64,000 nt of DNA. Source: Veillonella nakazawae. GTDB lineage: Bacteria; Bacillota; Negativicutes; Veillonellales; Veillonellaceae. The first letter of the stretch is position 1. Every line of letters begins with the position of its first letter. A program made the position numbers and the translations under genes. The stretch covers positions 333,001 to 397,000 of the forward strand of contig NZ_AP022321.1 of the NCBI RefSeq assembly GCF_013393365.1, read 5' to 3'. Under the pieces are notes generated by a model, which worked only from the letters and a program-made list of their open reading frames with translations, searched no databases and was not told the DNA's origin. Positions 54,266 to 63,689 of this stretch are shown here, piece after piece.

Positions 54266-55407
54266 AGGATTCTATGTAGCGCAGATAATGCGGATACCAC
54301 ATCTTCATGTGTGTTAGCATAGCCAAAGGAGAAGCGCACAGTTCCTTCTGGATAGGTTCCTAGTGTTTGGTGTGCTCGTGGGGCACAGTGGAGACCAACA
54401 CGTGTCATGATGTGATAAGTAGATTCTAGTTCGTAAGCAATACTTGCTGGGTCCATACTATCGATTGTGATGGATACAACGGCAGTTCTATCTTGGATAT
54501 CTTGTTTACCAATGATGTTAACAACATCTATTGATTGTAATCCTTCTAGGAAGGCTTGTGTTAACGCTAGCTCGTGGTTGTGAATGTTCTCCATTCCTTG
54601 TGACTCAATATAGGAGAGGCCTTCATTGAGCCCGATGATGCCAGGTAGATTTAACGTACCTGCTTCAAAGGCGTCGGGCATATGGGTAGGCATCGTTTCT
54701 AAATGTGAGAAGCTGCCTGTACCACCAGCAATAAGAGGGGTTAAGTTTTGAGCCATTTCTTTGGTTAATATAATACCACCAATACCTTGAGGTCCCAATA
54801 AGCCTTTATGACCTGTAAAGCAAAGGGCATCAATATGACATGCTTTCACATCAATAGGAATAACACCTGCCGTTTGGGCTGCGTCTACAATAAATTGTAG
54901 ATTATGAGTCTTGCAGATTGAGCCAATTGATTCGAGCGGTTGGATGGTTCCACATACATTGGACGCGTGATTGATAATCATAGCCACTGTATTTGGACGA
55001 ATGAGACTATCCATGCTTTCAAGTTGAATGGAACCGGTCTTGTCACAAGGGATAATGTCAAAGGTAATGCCTTTATCTAGTAGTTGTGTGAGCGGTCTCA
55101 TAACTGCGTTGTGCTCCATTGAGCTAACGAGCACATGATCACCGGCTTTTAATAGGCCCTTGATGACCATGTTTAAGCTCATCGTCACATTTTGTGTAAA
55201 GACGACATGAGATGGATCATGACCGTTGAATAAGGTGTTTAGTCGTTGTCTCGTTGTATAGATAGTGTCCTCTACATCATAGGCGAGAGCATAGGAGCCG
55301 CGGTTGATATTGATACCCCGGTTCGTTATATAGTCGGACATAGCGGTGGCGACTGTTGGTGCTTTAGGAAACGAAGTGCTCGCATTGTCTAAATAGATAT
55401 AGTCCAT
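54250..55407 (-). CDS. Class V aminotransferase / cysteine desulfurase family protein of a selenium cluster
   Basis: 385 residues. PLP lysine in [15 protein letters not shown]-terminal [14 protein letters not shown], and [18 protein letters not shown]. Fits the EF2568-type cysteine desulfurase family seen in selenium-metabolism clusters, which may deliver selenium or sulfur. ATG after GGAGATTATCT on the minus strand. Divergent from yedE. The C-terminus (LKNTK) is encoded in the decamer repeat. Confidence 0.85.
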   Translation of the reverse strand: MDYIYLDNASTSFPKAPTVATAMSDYITNRGININRGSYALAYDVEDTIYTTRQRLNTLFNGHDPSHVVFTQNVTMSLNMVIKGLLKAGDHVLVSSMEHNAVMRPLTQLLDKGITFDIIPCDKTGSIQLESMDSLIRPNTVAMIINHASNVCGTIQPLESIGSICKTHNLQFIVDAAQTAGVIPIDVKACHIDALCFTGHKGLLGPQGIGGIILTKEMAQNLTPLIAGGTGSFSHLETMPTHMPDAFEAGTLNLPGIIGLNEGLSYIESQGMENIHNHELALTQAFLEGLQSIDVVNIIGKQDIQDRTAVVSITIDSMDPASIAYELESTYHIMTRVGLHCAPRAHQTLGTYPEGTVRFSFGYANTHEDVVSALSALHRILKNTK

Positions 55408-55527
55408 AGATAATCTCCATAAATAACAATGTATATTTATGGCTATTATATCATGAGTAGCATGTTACTTAGAATCGGAGCATGTACTCATAGAGTTTTT
55501 GTGTTTGTAGTTTGAAAGGAGTTTACT

Positions 55528-56589
55528 ATGAGTGGGTCTCATGAAAAACGGAATTTAATTATTGCAGGCCTTATTATTGGTGCTATCGCGGGATTCCTCG
55601 TATTAGCTGGAAATCCAGGTAATATGGGCTTTTGTATTGCGTGCTTTGTTCGCGATACTGTCGGTGGTCTAGGTCTACATCGTGCCGCACCTGTACAGTA
55701 CATTCGCCCAGAAATTATCGGTCTTATATTAGGGGCTTATCTATTGTCCATGATTCGTGGCGAACACCAAAGTAAAGGTGGTTCATCTCCAATTATTCGA
55801 TTTATTCTTGGCTTCTTTGTTATGATTGGTGCTTTGATGTTCCTTGGCTGTCCAATTCGTATGATTTTGCGACTTGGCGGTGGTGACTTAAATGCTTTGT
55901 TCGGCATTGCCGGCTTTGCAGGTGGTATTGGATTTGGTACTATATTCTTGAAAAAAGGCTATTCTTTACAACGCACTTATGCATTGAGCAAATTAGAATC
56001 TGCTATGATGCCTGCTATTCAAGTAGGCTTGCTCGTACTTGTTGTAACAGCACCAGCATTTATCTTCTTTAGCCAAAAAGGTCCTGGCGCTATGCATGCT
56101 CCATGGCTCATTTCTTTGGCGGCTGGCCTTGTAGTAGGTGGCTTATCTCAATTTAGCCGACTTTGTACGGTTGGGGGCTTTAGAGATTTATTCTTGTTTA
56201 AAAAATCTATTCTTATCTTTGGCTATTTAGCAGTTCTCATTGGTGTATTCGTTGTAAATATTAGCTTTGGTAACTTCCATCTAGGCTTTGAAAACCAACC
56301 GATTGCACATACAGATGGATTGTGGAACTTCCTAGGTATGGCGCTTGCAGGTTTCTGTAGCGTATTGCTTGGTGGTTGTCCATTGCGTCAGTTGATTATG
56401 ACTGGTGAAGGTAATTCTGATTCTGCGGTTACAGTACTTGGCCTTGCAGCTGGTGCGGCATTCGCTCATAATTTCGGTTTAGCAGCTTCTGGTGCTGGTC
56501 CTACACTAAATGGTGAAATTGCTGTAGTTGTTGGCTTTATTGTGGCACTTATTATTGCTGTAGTTAATACAAAACGAGCAAATGCGTAG
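55528..56589 (+). CDS. yedE: Selenium metabolism membrane protein YedE
   Basis: 353 residues, about ten hydrophobic segments. GNPGNMGFCIACFVRDT, FLGCPIRMILRLGGGDLNAL and LLGGCPLRQLIMTGEGNSDS carry the conserved Cys and GC-P motifs of the YeeE/YedE family; the selenium-associated form (YedE) is flanked by selenium genes as here. Probably transports selenium or sulfur compounds. ATG after GAAAGGAGTTTACT. Confidence 0.9.
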   Translation: MSGSHEKRNLIIAGLIIGAIAGFLVLAGNPGNMGFCIACFVRDTVGGLGLHRAAPVQYIRPEIIGLILGAYLLSMIRGEHQSKGGSSPIIRFILGFFVMIGALMFLGCPIRMILRLGGGDLNALFGIAGFAGGIGFGTIFLKKGYSLQRTYALSKLESAMMPAIQVGLLVLVVTAPAFIFFSQKGPGAMHAPWLISLAAGLVVGGLSQFSRLCTVGGFRDLFLFKKSILIFGYLAVLIGVFVVNISFGNFHLGFENQPIAHTDGLWNFLGMALAGFCSVLLGGCPLRQLIMTGEGNSDSAVTVLGLAAGAAFAHNFGLAASGAGPTLNGEIAVVVGFIVALIIAVVNTKRANA

Positions 56590-56600
56590 ATTAGAAATGA

Positions 56601-56855
56601 GTGATTATGAAATATATTGCAACATTTTACTCTCACTTTGGAGCGATTCGCTTCAAGCGTGAAGCCTCTGAAGGGGTAACTAATATAGAACTCCGTCCGG
56701 TGCCCCGCGATTTGAGTTCCTCTTGTGGAACGAGTGCATCCTTTGATGCTAGTGAAAGTTTTACTTTCACAGAGGATCCAACAGAGGAGATTGAACAAAT
56801 CGTAGCTGTAACAGAGGACGGTTATACAACTATATATGAAAGTCCCAATAAATAA
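56601..56855 (+). CDS. DUF3343-family protein, second copy
   Basis: 84 residues from GTG at 56601 or 82 from ATG at 56607; AAATGAGTGATT gives a weak SD. YIATFYSHFGAIRFKREA and LRPVPRDLSSSCGTSASFD are the DUF3343 features, including the C in SSCG. Lies 11 bp after yedE. Confidence 0.82.
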   Translation: MIMKYIATFYSHFGAIRFKREASEGVTNIELRPVPRDLSSSCGTSASFDASESFTFTEDPTEEIEQIVAVTEDGYTTIYESPNK

Positions 56856-56912
56856 GGCCTAAAGCCTATTTAGAGCTGTTAATGTAAACAGTTCTCCAAT
56901 TATTATGTCATG

Positions 56913-56950
56913 TAAAAGAGGAGCTATCCGTTGAGATAGCTCCTTTTGGT
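56913..56950 (+). terminator. Terminator after the second selenium cluster
   Basis: AAAAGAGGAGCTATC pairs with GATAGCTCCTTTT (one bulge), then GGTTATTG. Confidence 0.75.
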
Positions 56951-56964
56951 TATTGTCTTTAGAC

Positions 56965-57705
56965 TGGTTCGCGACGTAGTCGCGAATCATTAAACCACCC
57001 GCTATGCGGGTGCGGCAACGAAAGTTATACAAAAAAATCACCTTGCTTAAGTATAATGTAGGTGTTCAAGCCGCATTATATGCAAAAGAAAGGTGATTTT
57101 ATATGGCAACAAAGACACAGAGCCTTGCGCACACAAAATGGTTATGCAAATACCACATAGTATTTACACCTAAGTATAGACGTAAAGTTATATATAATCA
57201 ATACAGAAATAGTTTACGTGAAATATTGAGACGTTTATGTGAATATAAGGGCGTCAAGATTATAGAGGGGGAGCTTATGGCAGATCATGTGCATATGCTA
57301 GTATTAATCCCACCTAAAATATCAGTTTCATCTTTTATGGGATATCTAAAGGGTAAAAGTGCACTAATGATGTTCGATAAACACGCAAACTTAAAGTATA
57401 AATTTGGAAATAGACACTTTTGGCCCGAGGGTTATTATGTTAGTACAGTAGGTTTAAATGAGGCTACAGTAAAGAAATATATACGTGAGCAAGAGTTACA
57501 TGACCAAATGAAAGATAAACTTAGTGTAAAAGAATATGAGGACCCTTTTAAGGGTAGCAAGTAATACACATCCCCTTTAAGGGGAACGTTACGAGTCAAT
57601 GGCTATGCGGCTTGAACGTAGTGAAAGCCAGCGCCTTTAGACGCTGGCCTAGTACTACGGGCTTATAGCCCGTGAGCAAACCACCCGTTTTACGGGTGGT
57701 TCTGA
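56965..57705 (+). mobile_element. IS200-type element (IS200/IS605 family) without tnpB
   Basis: A single Y1 transposase gene lies between ends that carry matching imperfect palindromes: AAACCACCCGCTATGCGGGT (left, 56993-57012) and AACCACCCGTTTTACGGGTG (right, from about 57679), plus further hairpins GCCAGCGCC...GACGCTGGC and ACGGGC-TTATA-GCCCGT on the right. No terminal inverted repeat is expected for this family. The right end abuts the merR stop codon. Exact boundaries are approximate. Confidence 0.82.
57103..57564 (+). CDS. tnpA: IS200-family Y1 transposase TnpA
   Basis: 153 residues. HUH motif DHVHMLV (His62, His64) and catalytic Tyr126 in NEATVKKYIREQE. Single-strand transposase acting on hairpin ends. 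Its SD (AAAGGTG) is in the 3' arm of a stem AAAATCACCTT/AAGGTGATTTT that encloses the leader, so translation from outside transcripts should be blocked. Full length, appears intact. Confidence 0.92.
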   Translation: MATKTQSLAHTKWLCKYHIVFTPKYRRKVIYNQYRNSLREILRRLCEYKGVKIIEGELMADHVHMLVLIPPKISVSSFMGYLKGKSALMMFDKHANLKYKFGNRHFWPEGYYVSTVGLNEATVKKYIREQELHDQMKDKLSVKEYEDPFKGSK

Positions 57706-57706
57706 T

Positions 57707-58204
57707 TTATATAGCTCTATATTTTTTAGGTGGTTCACCATTTTCGGCGGCTTCTTTATCAGCGCGCCATTTGCGTTCAAAGTATTTATGATACTCTACA
57801 GGAACGTCATCAGGTGTTAAGCTTTCATAAAAGCTAGTAGTTCCATTAGCCTTAGCTTGTTCGTAAAACCATGTTTTAAATTCTAGCATGGACAAGCGTG
57901 CTTGTAGGTGTTCGATTTCTACTAATACGCGATCTCGTTGATTTCTAATAATAGATAATCTTTCATTAATGCGACTATCACCTTCGACGCAGTAGTCGAT
58001 AAAATGTTTTATTTCTTTAATAGGCATACCTGTATGCTTCATGCATTCAATCAATTCTAACCAATCCATATCCTCGTCATGGAATACACGGATACCACCA
58101 ACAGAACGTTCTACGAAGGGCAATAAGCCTTCTTTATCATAATAACGTAATGTAGAAGGTGCCACATTTAGTTTTTTTGCGATTTCGCCAACAGTATATG
58201 TCAT
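57707..58204 (-). CDS. MerR-family transcriptional regulator
   Basis: 165 residues from the ATG at 58204 (AAAGGAGGTCCT as SD; an upstream in-frame ATG at 58225 is less well placed). Winged helix YTVGEIAKKLNVAPSTLRYYDKEG, wing RSVGGIRVF, then a long dimer helix and a tail without obvious metal-binding cysteines; resembles aldehyde- or drug-responsive MerR types. It is divergent from the dxs remnant and likely controls the promoter at 58323-58353. The IS200-type element sits at its 3' end. Confidence 0.88.
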   Translation of the reverse strand: MTYTVGEIAKKLNVAPSTLRYYDKEGLLPFVERSVGGIRVFHDEDMDWLELIECMKHTGMPIKEIKHFIDYCVEGDSRINERLSIIRNQRDRVLVEIEHLQARLSMLEFKTWFYEQAKANGTTSFYESLTPDDVPVEYHKYFERKWRADKEAAENGEPPKKYRAI

Positions 58205-58322
58205 AGGACCTCCTTTTGGGTTCATATTACATTTGTAAATGGATTTAGTTTCAGGAGTAATATATTTAGTATATAATCTATGTATATGATTAAAGGTTAG
58301 ATTTAAATTTTACGTTTTTTTC

Positions 58323-58353
58323 TTGACTTAAAACTAACTTTAAGTTTTATACT
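58323..58353 (+). promoter_or_regulatory. MerR-type promoter with 19-bp spacer and operator dyad
   Basis: TTGACT (58323-58328) and TATACT (58348-58353) are separated by 19 bp, the long spacer typical of MerR-controlled promoters. The spacer region holds ACTTAAA-ACTAAC-TTTAAGT, a perfect 7-bp inverted repeat. Confidence 0.8.
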
Positions 58354-58416
58354 TGTTACATGCTGGACATACAGTATAGCACGGTTAGTAACACAAAACA
58401 AATAGGAAGGAAACTT

Positions 58417-58918
58417 ATGAATTTAATTGATATAAAATCTCCAGCCGATTTAAAAGGCTTATCCCTTACTGAATTAACAGATCTAACGGCACAAGCTCGT
58501 CAAGCCCTCATGACAAAGGTATCTGAACACGGCGGTCATTATCAATCATATGGCATCTGTACATGGTATGAATGATGTAACACATTTAGGGTTCTTTGAT
58601 ATTCCAATGCTTACAAGCATTCCTAACTTGGTTTATTTAGCACCTACAAATAACGAAGAATTGTTGGCTATGACTAAATATGCCGTGCATCAACAGGATC
58701 ATCCTGTAGCCATTCGTGTTCCTGTAGGTGAGTTTGTATCTAGTGGTGTGGTTGATACGACAGATTATAGTATTTTACATAAATCTCAAGTAACTCGCAG
58801 TGGTGAAGGTATTGCTAAAGAGTTCCACGATCGTTATGATGCAACTGAACTGTTAAAAGAAAATGGCGTTTCTTTAGAACAAATTGTGGCTGATGCCAAA
58901 CAAATTTTATCCGTTTAG
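58417..58918 (+). pseudogene. dxs: dxs pseudogene with two internal deletions
   Basis: Begins like 1-deoxy-D-xylulose-5-phosphate synthase (LIDIKSPADLKGLSLTEL and HGGH), then jumps after about 45 codons, with a frameshift, to the central region (THLGFFDIPMLTSIPNLVYL, PVAIRVP), and jumps again near TRSGEGIA to the C-terminal tail (LLKENGVSLEQIVADAKQIL). Some 400-450 of about 620 codons are missing. ATG 58417 still has AGGAAGG as SD and the MerR-type promoter upstream. Confidence 0.88.
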
Positions 58919-58957
58919 TTTGATAAAATATTAAAAAAATAATTCTCTCTATAAATA

Positions 58958-59001
58958 CAGTAGAAATCTAGTGAATTTCCGATTTCTACTGCATTATTTT
59001 A
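58958..59001 (+). terminator. Terminator after the dxs remnant
   Basis: CAGTAGAAATC pairs with GATTTCTACTG over a 12-nt loop, then CATTATTTTAAT. The remaining gap to 59196 is A+T-rich without a recognised feature. Confidence 0.75.
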
Positions 59002-59196
59002 ATGTCATATTTTATAAAAATATAAAAAATGTTAAAAGATTATAGATTTTTTTCGAATAGGACTATAAAAATTAGATGAAGTATTATATAATATTATCTA
59101 CAGTATGTATTACAGTAGAACAAGTTTGTTGTTAATGTACAGAAATATCACAGTATTATATAAGTAAGTATTAATGAAAAGGGAGATTCTAAGACG

Positions 59197-59880
59197 TTGA
59201 AAAAAGTATTAACCTTAACATTAGCCGTGGCCATCGTCGCCGGTGGCTATATGTCTGAGGCTAATGGGGCGGGAGAACAGCCTTCTAAGCAGGCACCGTC
59301 TATATCTGAGATAAATATATATACGCCTAAAGAACTCAATGCACGTCAAAAAGACTTAGTTGATATCGGTCGCTATACAGCGTCCGGTGATCAAGGTGCG
59401 TTGAAAAGTGCAATCGCTTCTGCTATTGAGCGAGGTACGTTGACACCGCAAGAGGTGAGTATTGCCATTCGTCAACTTTACTCTGCTGCTGGTTTGAAGC
59501 AAATGAATGCAGCTTTAGCTACATTCGATCAATTGCGTGAAGAGCGCCCTGAGTTTGGTGCTGATTACGAAAAAATGGTTCCTAAGCAAACAGGACTTAG
59601 TGCTTTATTGGGGAATGGCACTAATGGGGCTGCTTTAACAAAGCAGAAGCCTGAGGACGCTAAGGAAGGGGTTCAATATAATACGTTCCGTATGAAGAAG
59701 CCGAAACCACAAAATCGCAATCGTTCTCGCCTAGGTAAATTAGACCGTGAATTGGTCGCTGCCGCAGCTTTAGGTACACGCGTAGGTAAAAATAATCTAT
59801 TCGCTGCATCTGAAAAGAGTTTATCTGAGCTTGGCCTCAGCAAATATCAAATTGAAAATCTTGAAACTTTGATTTTCTAA
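59197..59880 (+). CDS. Exported protein of unknown function, TTG start
   Basis: 227 residues starting at TTG 59197 (GGGAGA about 11 bp upstream). Signal peptide KKVLTLTLAVAIVAGGYMSEANGA. The mature part is helical and contains an alanine-rich repeat-like region (SAIASAIERGTLTPQEVSIA) and a basic linker KKPKPQNRNRSRLGK; no known domain recognised. Single gene followed by a terminator. Confidence 0.7.
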   Translation: MKKVLTLTLAVAIVAGGYMSEANGAGEQPSKQAPSISEINIYTPKELNARQKDLVDIGRYTASGDQGALKSAIASAIERGTLTPQEVSIAIRQLYSAAGLKQMNAALATFDQLREERPEFGADYEKMVPKQTGLSALLGNGTNGAALTKQKPEDAKEGVQYNTFRMKKPKPQNRNRSRLGKLDRELVAAAALGTRVGKNNLFAASEKSLSELGLSKYQIENLETLIF

Positions 59881-59888
59881 TACCATCT

Positions 59889-59918
59889 AGACCTACTTCT
59901 TCGGAGGTAGGTCTTTTT
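59889..59918 (+). terminator. Terminator after the exported protein
   Basis: AGACCTAC...GTAGGTCT with extra pairs inside, then TTTTTAT. Confidence 0.85.
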
Positions 59919-60051
59919 ATGTTCTAAATCATATGTAGAAAAGGGAAATATAATTGACGTTTAACGCCCCCTTTTCTATAATTAATAAGATAGGTATATG
60001 ACCTGTAATAATAGATATAATTAATAATTAATATAGATGTAAGGAGAAAGT

Positions 60052-60711
60052 ATGCGCCTTCGTAGAAAACCGTGGATTGATGAAGCTATCCACGAATATG
60101 ACTCTCATATTATTTTATCTGGTCAAGAGCAGTATAAGGGTAAATGGCGTGAGTTATTTGTACATCCTGAACGACCATTATATATGGAGCTTGGTACAGG
60201 TAAGGGACGCTTTATTGCGGGCATGTCCGAAGCGTATCCAGATGCTAACTTCGTAGGATTTGAAGTGCAAATTGGGGTAATCTATTACGCAGCACAAAAA
60301 ATCTTTGAAGCAGAACGAGATAATGCTAAGGTATCTCTTTTTGATATCGCTGGTATTGAAGAGATTGTTGCGCCAGGTGAAGTAGATCGCTTCTATATCA
60401 ACTTCTGTGATCCATGGCCTAAGGCAAAGCATGCTAAGCGTCGCCTCACATATCATACATTCCTCGATCGTTATGCTCGTCTTTTAAAAGACGGTGGTGA
60501 GGTTCACTTTAAAACTGATAATGAAGGTTTATTTATGTTCTCTCTTGAAGAATTCAAAGAATGCGGATGGGAACTTAAAAATGTAACCTATGATTTACAT
60601 AGTACAGACCTTCCAAATGTAAAAACTGAGTATGAAGAAAAGTTTAGTGCTAAAGGGCAACCTATTTTCCGCTTAGAAGCAATTAAGCCGAAAGTACAAA
60701 AGGAGGCTTAA
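60052..60711 (+). CDS. trmB: tRNA (guanine-N7)-methyltransferase TrmB
   Basis: 219 residues. SAM-binding ELGTGKGRFIAGMSE, FVGFEVQ, and the family motif INFCDPWPKAKHAKRRL, then FKTDNEGLF. Methylates G46 of tRNAs. ATG after AAGGAGAAAGT. One base separates it from the next gene. Confidence 0.96.
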   Translation: MRLRRKPWIDEAIHEYDSHIILSGQEQYKGKWRELFVHPERPLYMELGTGKGRFIAGMSEAYPDANFVGFEVQIGVIYYAAQKIFEAERDNAKVSLFDIAGIEEIVAPGEVDRFYINFCDPWPKAKHAKRRLTYHTFLDRYARLLKDGGEVHFKTDNEGLFMFSLEEFKECGWELKNVTYDLHSTDLPNVKTEYEEKFSAKGQPIFRLEAIKPKVQKEA

Positions 60712-60712
60712 C

Positions 60713-62056
60713 ATGGAAACACCGAATAAGGGGGATAGTCGGTGGGGCTCACTCTTTAAAAATGATTTACAAGGTATGCTCTTACCTATATTACTCATCA
60801 CGATTATAGGTAGTGTGAATATCTTCAGTGCCACCTATATTAGCTCTATTTACGAAAATACAGGGCTTTTAGGGTATTTTTCAAAGCATATAGGTTTCCT
60901 ATTTCTTTCAATGGCAATAGGTGTTATTCTATATCGGTATGATTATAGACAACTACAAAAGCCACATATGTTGCAACGCATAATGATTGCAACCCTAATA
61001 GGCATGGTGTTAGTTCTTGTGGCGGGCTCTGTCATTAATGGTGCGCGTCGGTGGATTGTTATCGGTCCCGTATCGATACAGCCGTCGGAATTTGCCAAAT
61101 TAGCTGCCATAATATGGACATCCGCTAAATTGAGTACCATGAGAAAATGGGGAAAATCAAGATATAATAATCCACTCACAAACTTACAAGGTTATGTGAG
61201 TGAGCGCGTAGGTTATATGTTGCCAATGTTAGTTTGGCCTATAATCTTTGCAGTGTTAACGATCTTGCAACCAGATATGGGGACAACTGTGCTAATCTTT
61301 GGGTTCTCCTTCATATTAATTTATTTAGCAGGTTTTGATGGTCGATTCTTTGGTGGTGCTTTTGCTGTAGCTGGTGTGATAGGCTTTATTGCAGCTCGTA
61401 TGTCACCGTATCGTTGGGAACGGATTCAGTCTTGGTTCGACCCTTGGCCTCATGCTCAAGATATGGGCTATCAAACGGTGCAAGGCCTTTTGGCCGTAGG
61501 TTCTGGCGGTATTCTTGGAGAAGGCTTTATGCAAGGTACATCTAAGTACTTTTACTTGCCAGAAGCACACACAGACTTTGCATTCGCCGTGTGGGCTCAA
61601 GAAATGGGCTTTATCGGAGCTGTCTTTGTAGTTCTTTTGGTGGCAGCCTTTACATTCTTTGGATTCCGCATTGCTAATCGATCTCGCGATGAATTTGGCA
61701 AATGGTTAGCGATGGGGATAACCTTGCTCATCAGTGGACAAGCATTATTTAACATTGCCATGGTTTGTGGCATTATGCCTGTAACAGGTGTACCTTTGCC
61801 ATTTATTAGTTATGGTGGTTCCTCACTGTTGATGAACTTTATGGCTATAGGCTTGTTAGCAAGCGTTGGTCGTCGCAATGTAGAAGGTGTAAAACAAGTT
61901 GGTACTGCTGAGGCTTTGCCATCTTTACGTGAGGAAACGCAAAGCCGATTTAAACCGGCTGCTCCGAAGAGTCCTCAAAAAACGGAAATGCCTGGTCCAT
62001 TCAGACCGAGAGAGACTAAAAAGCCTACTCGTAGACGACCTAGGTCTGAACGTTGA
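60713..62056 (+). CDS. rodA: FtsW/RodA/SpoVE-family (SEDS) protein
   Basis: 447 residues, about ten hydrophobic segments. RWIVIGPVSIQPSEFAKLA, LQPDMGTT, and the C-terminal PVTGVPLPFISYGGSS are the SEDS motifs; these proteins polymerise peptidoglycan with a class B PBP. RodA rather than FtsW is suggested by the short N-terminus and LILITIIGSVNIFS start but is not certain. A basic, proline-rich tail (residues about 395-447) is unusual. ATG after AAGGAGGCTTAAC, coupled to trmB. Confidence 0.88.
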   Translation: METPNKGDSRWGSLFKNDLQGMLLPILLITIIGSVNIFSATYISSIYENTGLLGYFSKHIGFLFLSMAIGVILYRYDYRQLQKPHMLQRIMIATLIGMVLVLVAGSVINGARRWIVIGPVSIQPSEFAKLAAIIWTSAKLSTMRKWGKSRYNNPLTNLQGYVSERVGYMLPMLVWPIIFAVLTILQPDMGTTVLIFGFSFILIYLAGFDGRFFGGAFAVAGVIGFIAARMSPYRWERIQSWFDPWPHAQDMGYQTVQGLLAVGSGGILGEGFMQGTSKYFYLPEAHTDFAFAVWAQEMGFIGAVFVVLLVAAFTFFGFRIANRSRDEFGKWLAMGITLLISGQALFNIAMVCGIMPVTGVPLPFISYGGSSLLMNFMAIGLLASVGRRNVEGVKQVGTAEALPSLREETQSRFKPAAPKSPQKTEMPGPFRPRETKKPTRRRPRSER

Positions 62057-62166
62057 TATTTAACTTATGTAGTATAAGGTGAATATATTTAGTGTGGATT
62101 TATATAGCATCTCTTAAGATGTGCTGTATAAATGCAACGTACTTGTATTGTGTGTGAGGAGAAAAA

Positions 62167-63450
62167 ATGAAGGATTATATTGATATCCAAGAACGCCCGT
62201 CCTGGGGTCGAATGTTGCCACTTAGTTTTCAACATTTATTTGCTATGTTTGGTTCAACTGTATTGGTACCATATTTGTTAAAAGTAGATCCGGCAACAGC
62301 TTTATTCATGAATGGTATCGGTACATTACTGTATTTGTTTGTTTGTAAAGGTAAAATCCCTGCATACCTCGGTTCTAGCTTTGCTTTCATTGCTCCTGTA
62401 GCAGGCGTATTATCTGCAGGTCTTGGTTATGAGGCTGCAAAGGGGGCCTTCGTTGTATTTGGTCTATCCTTTGTGATTTTATCTATTCTCGTTCGTTATA
62501 TTGGTACTCGTTGGATTGATAAGTTATTCCCTCCAGCAGCGATGGGAGCTATCGTAGCTATTATCGGTTTGGAATTAGCGCCAGTAGCAATGAGTATGTC
62601 TGGCCTTATTGGCAATCAAGATTTAGGCATGAGCCACAGCCAAGCTATTTTTATCTCTATGTTTTCCTTAGTTGTTACCTTGCTTGGTACTGTTGTGTTC
62701 CGTGGCTTCTTAGCTGTAATCCCTGTTTTGATTGGCGTTGTTTCCGGCTATATCTTGTCTGCCTTCATGGGAGTTGTTGATTTCTCTGCTGTAGAGGCTG
62801 CTCCTTGGTTCTCTTTACCACAGTTCTATGGCATGCCTGTATTTGATATCAATGCCATTATTATGATTATGCCAGCACTCTTTGTAGTATTTGCTGAGCA
62901 CGTAGGTCACTTAGTTGTAACGAGCAACATTGTATCAAAAGACTTGATGAAAGAACCAGGTCTACAACGTTCCTTGCTAGGTGATGGCCTTGCGAACATC
63001 CTTTCTGGTTTCTTTGGTGCCACACCAAATACGACATACGGTGAAAATATCGGTGTCCTCGCTATTACTCGTTGCTTTAGCGTATGGGTAATTGGTGGTG
63101 CTGCAGTTCTTGCGATGATTATCTCCTTTGTAGGTAAAGTAGCAGCTCTTATTCATGCTATTCCAGTTCCAGTTATGGGTGGTGTATCCATTCTCTTATT
63201 CGGTATCATTGCAGCATCAGGTTTGCGCATGCTTGTAGAACGCAAGGTAGATTATACAAACCCTGTTAACATGATCTTAACATCTGTTATCCTCGTTGTA
63301 GGCCTTAGCGGTGCAGAACTTGCTGTAGGTCCTGTTGTATTGAAAGGCATGGGGCTTGCTACTGTAGTAGGCATGGCAATGAGTATTATCTTATTGATCC
63401 TTCAAAAAACAGGCGTTGGTAATGACCAATTGAAAAAAACAGAAGTATAA
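62167..63450 (+). CDS. Uracil/xanthine permease (NCS2 family, UraA-like)
   Basis: 427 residues, about fourteen hydrophobic segments. QHLFAMFGSTVLVPYLLKVDP at the start, YLGSSFAFIAPV, FAEHVGHLVVTSN, and GATPNTTYGENIGVLAITR are hallmark motifs of uracil permeases in NCS2. Substrate is probably uracil, with xanthine possible. ATG after GAGGAGAAAAA. An imperfect hairpin (about 62102-62132) lies in the leader; no purine riboswitch core is seen. Confidence 0.92.
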   Translation: MKDYIDIQERPSWGRMLPLSFQHLFAMFGSTVLVPYLLKVDPATALFMNGIGTLLYLFVCKGKIPAYLGSSFAFIAPVAGVLSAGLGYEAAKGAFVVFGLSFVILSILVRYIGTRWIDKLFPPAAMGAIVAIIGLELAPVAMSMSGLIGNQDLGMSHSQAIFISMFSLVVTLLGTVVFRGFLAVIPVLIGVVSGYILSAFMGVVDFSAVEAAPWFSLPQFYGMPVFDINAIIMIMPALFVVFAEHVGHLVVTSNIVSKDLMKEPGLQRSLLGDGLANILSGFFGATPNTTYGENIGVLAITRCFSVWVIGGAAVLAMIISFVGKVAALIHAIPVPVMGGVSILLFGIIAASGLRMLVERKVDYTNPVNMILTSVILVVGLSGAELAVGPVVLKGMGLATVVGMAMSIILLILQKTGVGNDQLKKTEV

Positions 63451-63491
63451 TTTAATTCAAGTCTATTAATGAAATAGTATCTTAAGATGAT

Positions 63492-63524
63492 AACTTCTAA
63501 TAGAGGACAACTTCTAATAGAGGA
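63492..63524 (+). repeat. Short direct repeat AACTTCTAATAGAGGA
   Basis: Two copies at 63492-63507 and 63509-63524 in the gap after the permease gene. Confidence 0.8.
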
Positions 63525-63566
63525 TAACTACAACATTAAAACTTTGAACTAATATACTTTATAAAC

Positions 63567-63617
63567 AACGACTACTGAATCAGGTGTAATCTGTGAAAGT
63601 AGTCGTTTTCATTTTTC
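63567..63617 (+). terminator. Terminator after the permease gene
   Basis: AACGACTACT (63567-63576) pairs with AGTAGTCGTT (63598-63607), followed by TTCATTTTTC. Confidence 0.75.
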
Positions 63618-63689
63618 TTTATAATTTATTCTTTATATTGTATAATGAATATATAAGTTGCATAAAATTAATTATAGAGAGGAGGGCCT

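Noticed and set aside
62057..62166. Purine riboswitch before the uracil/xanthine permease gene
   Set aside because: A hairpin is present, but the conserved purine-aptamer loop sequences are absent.
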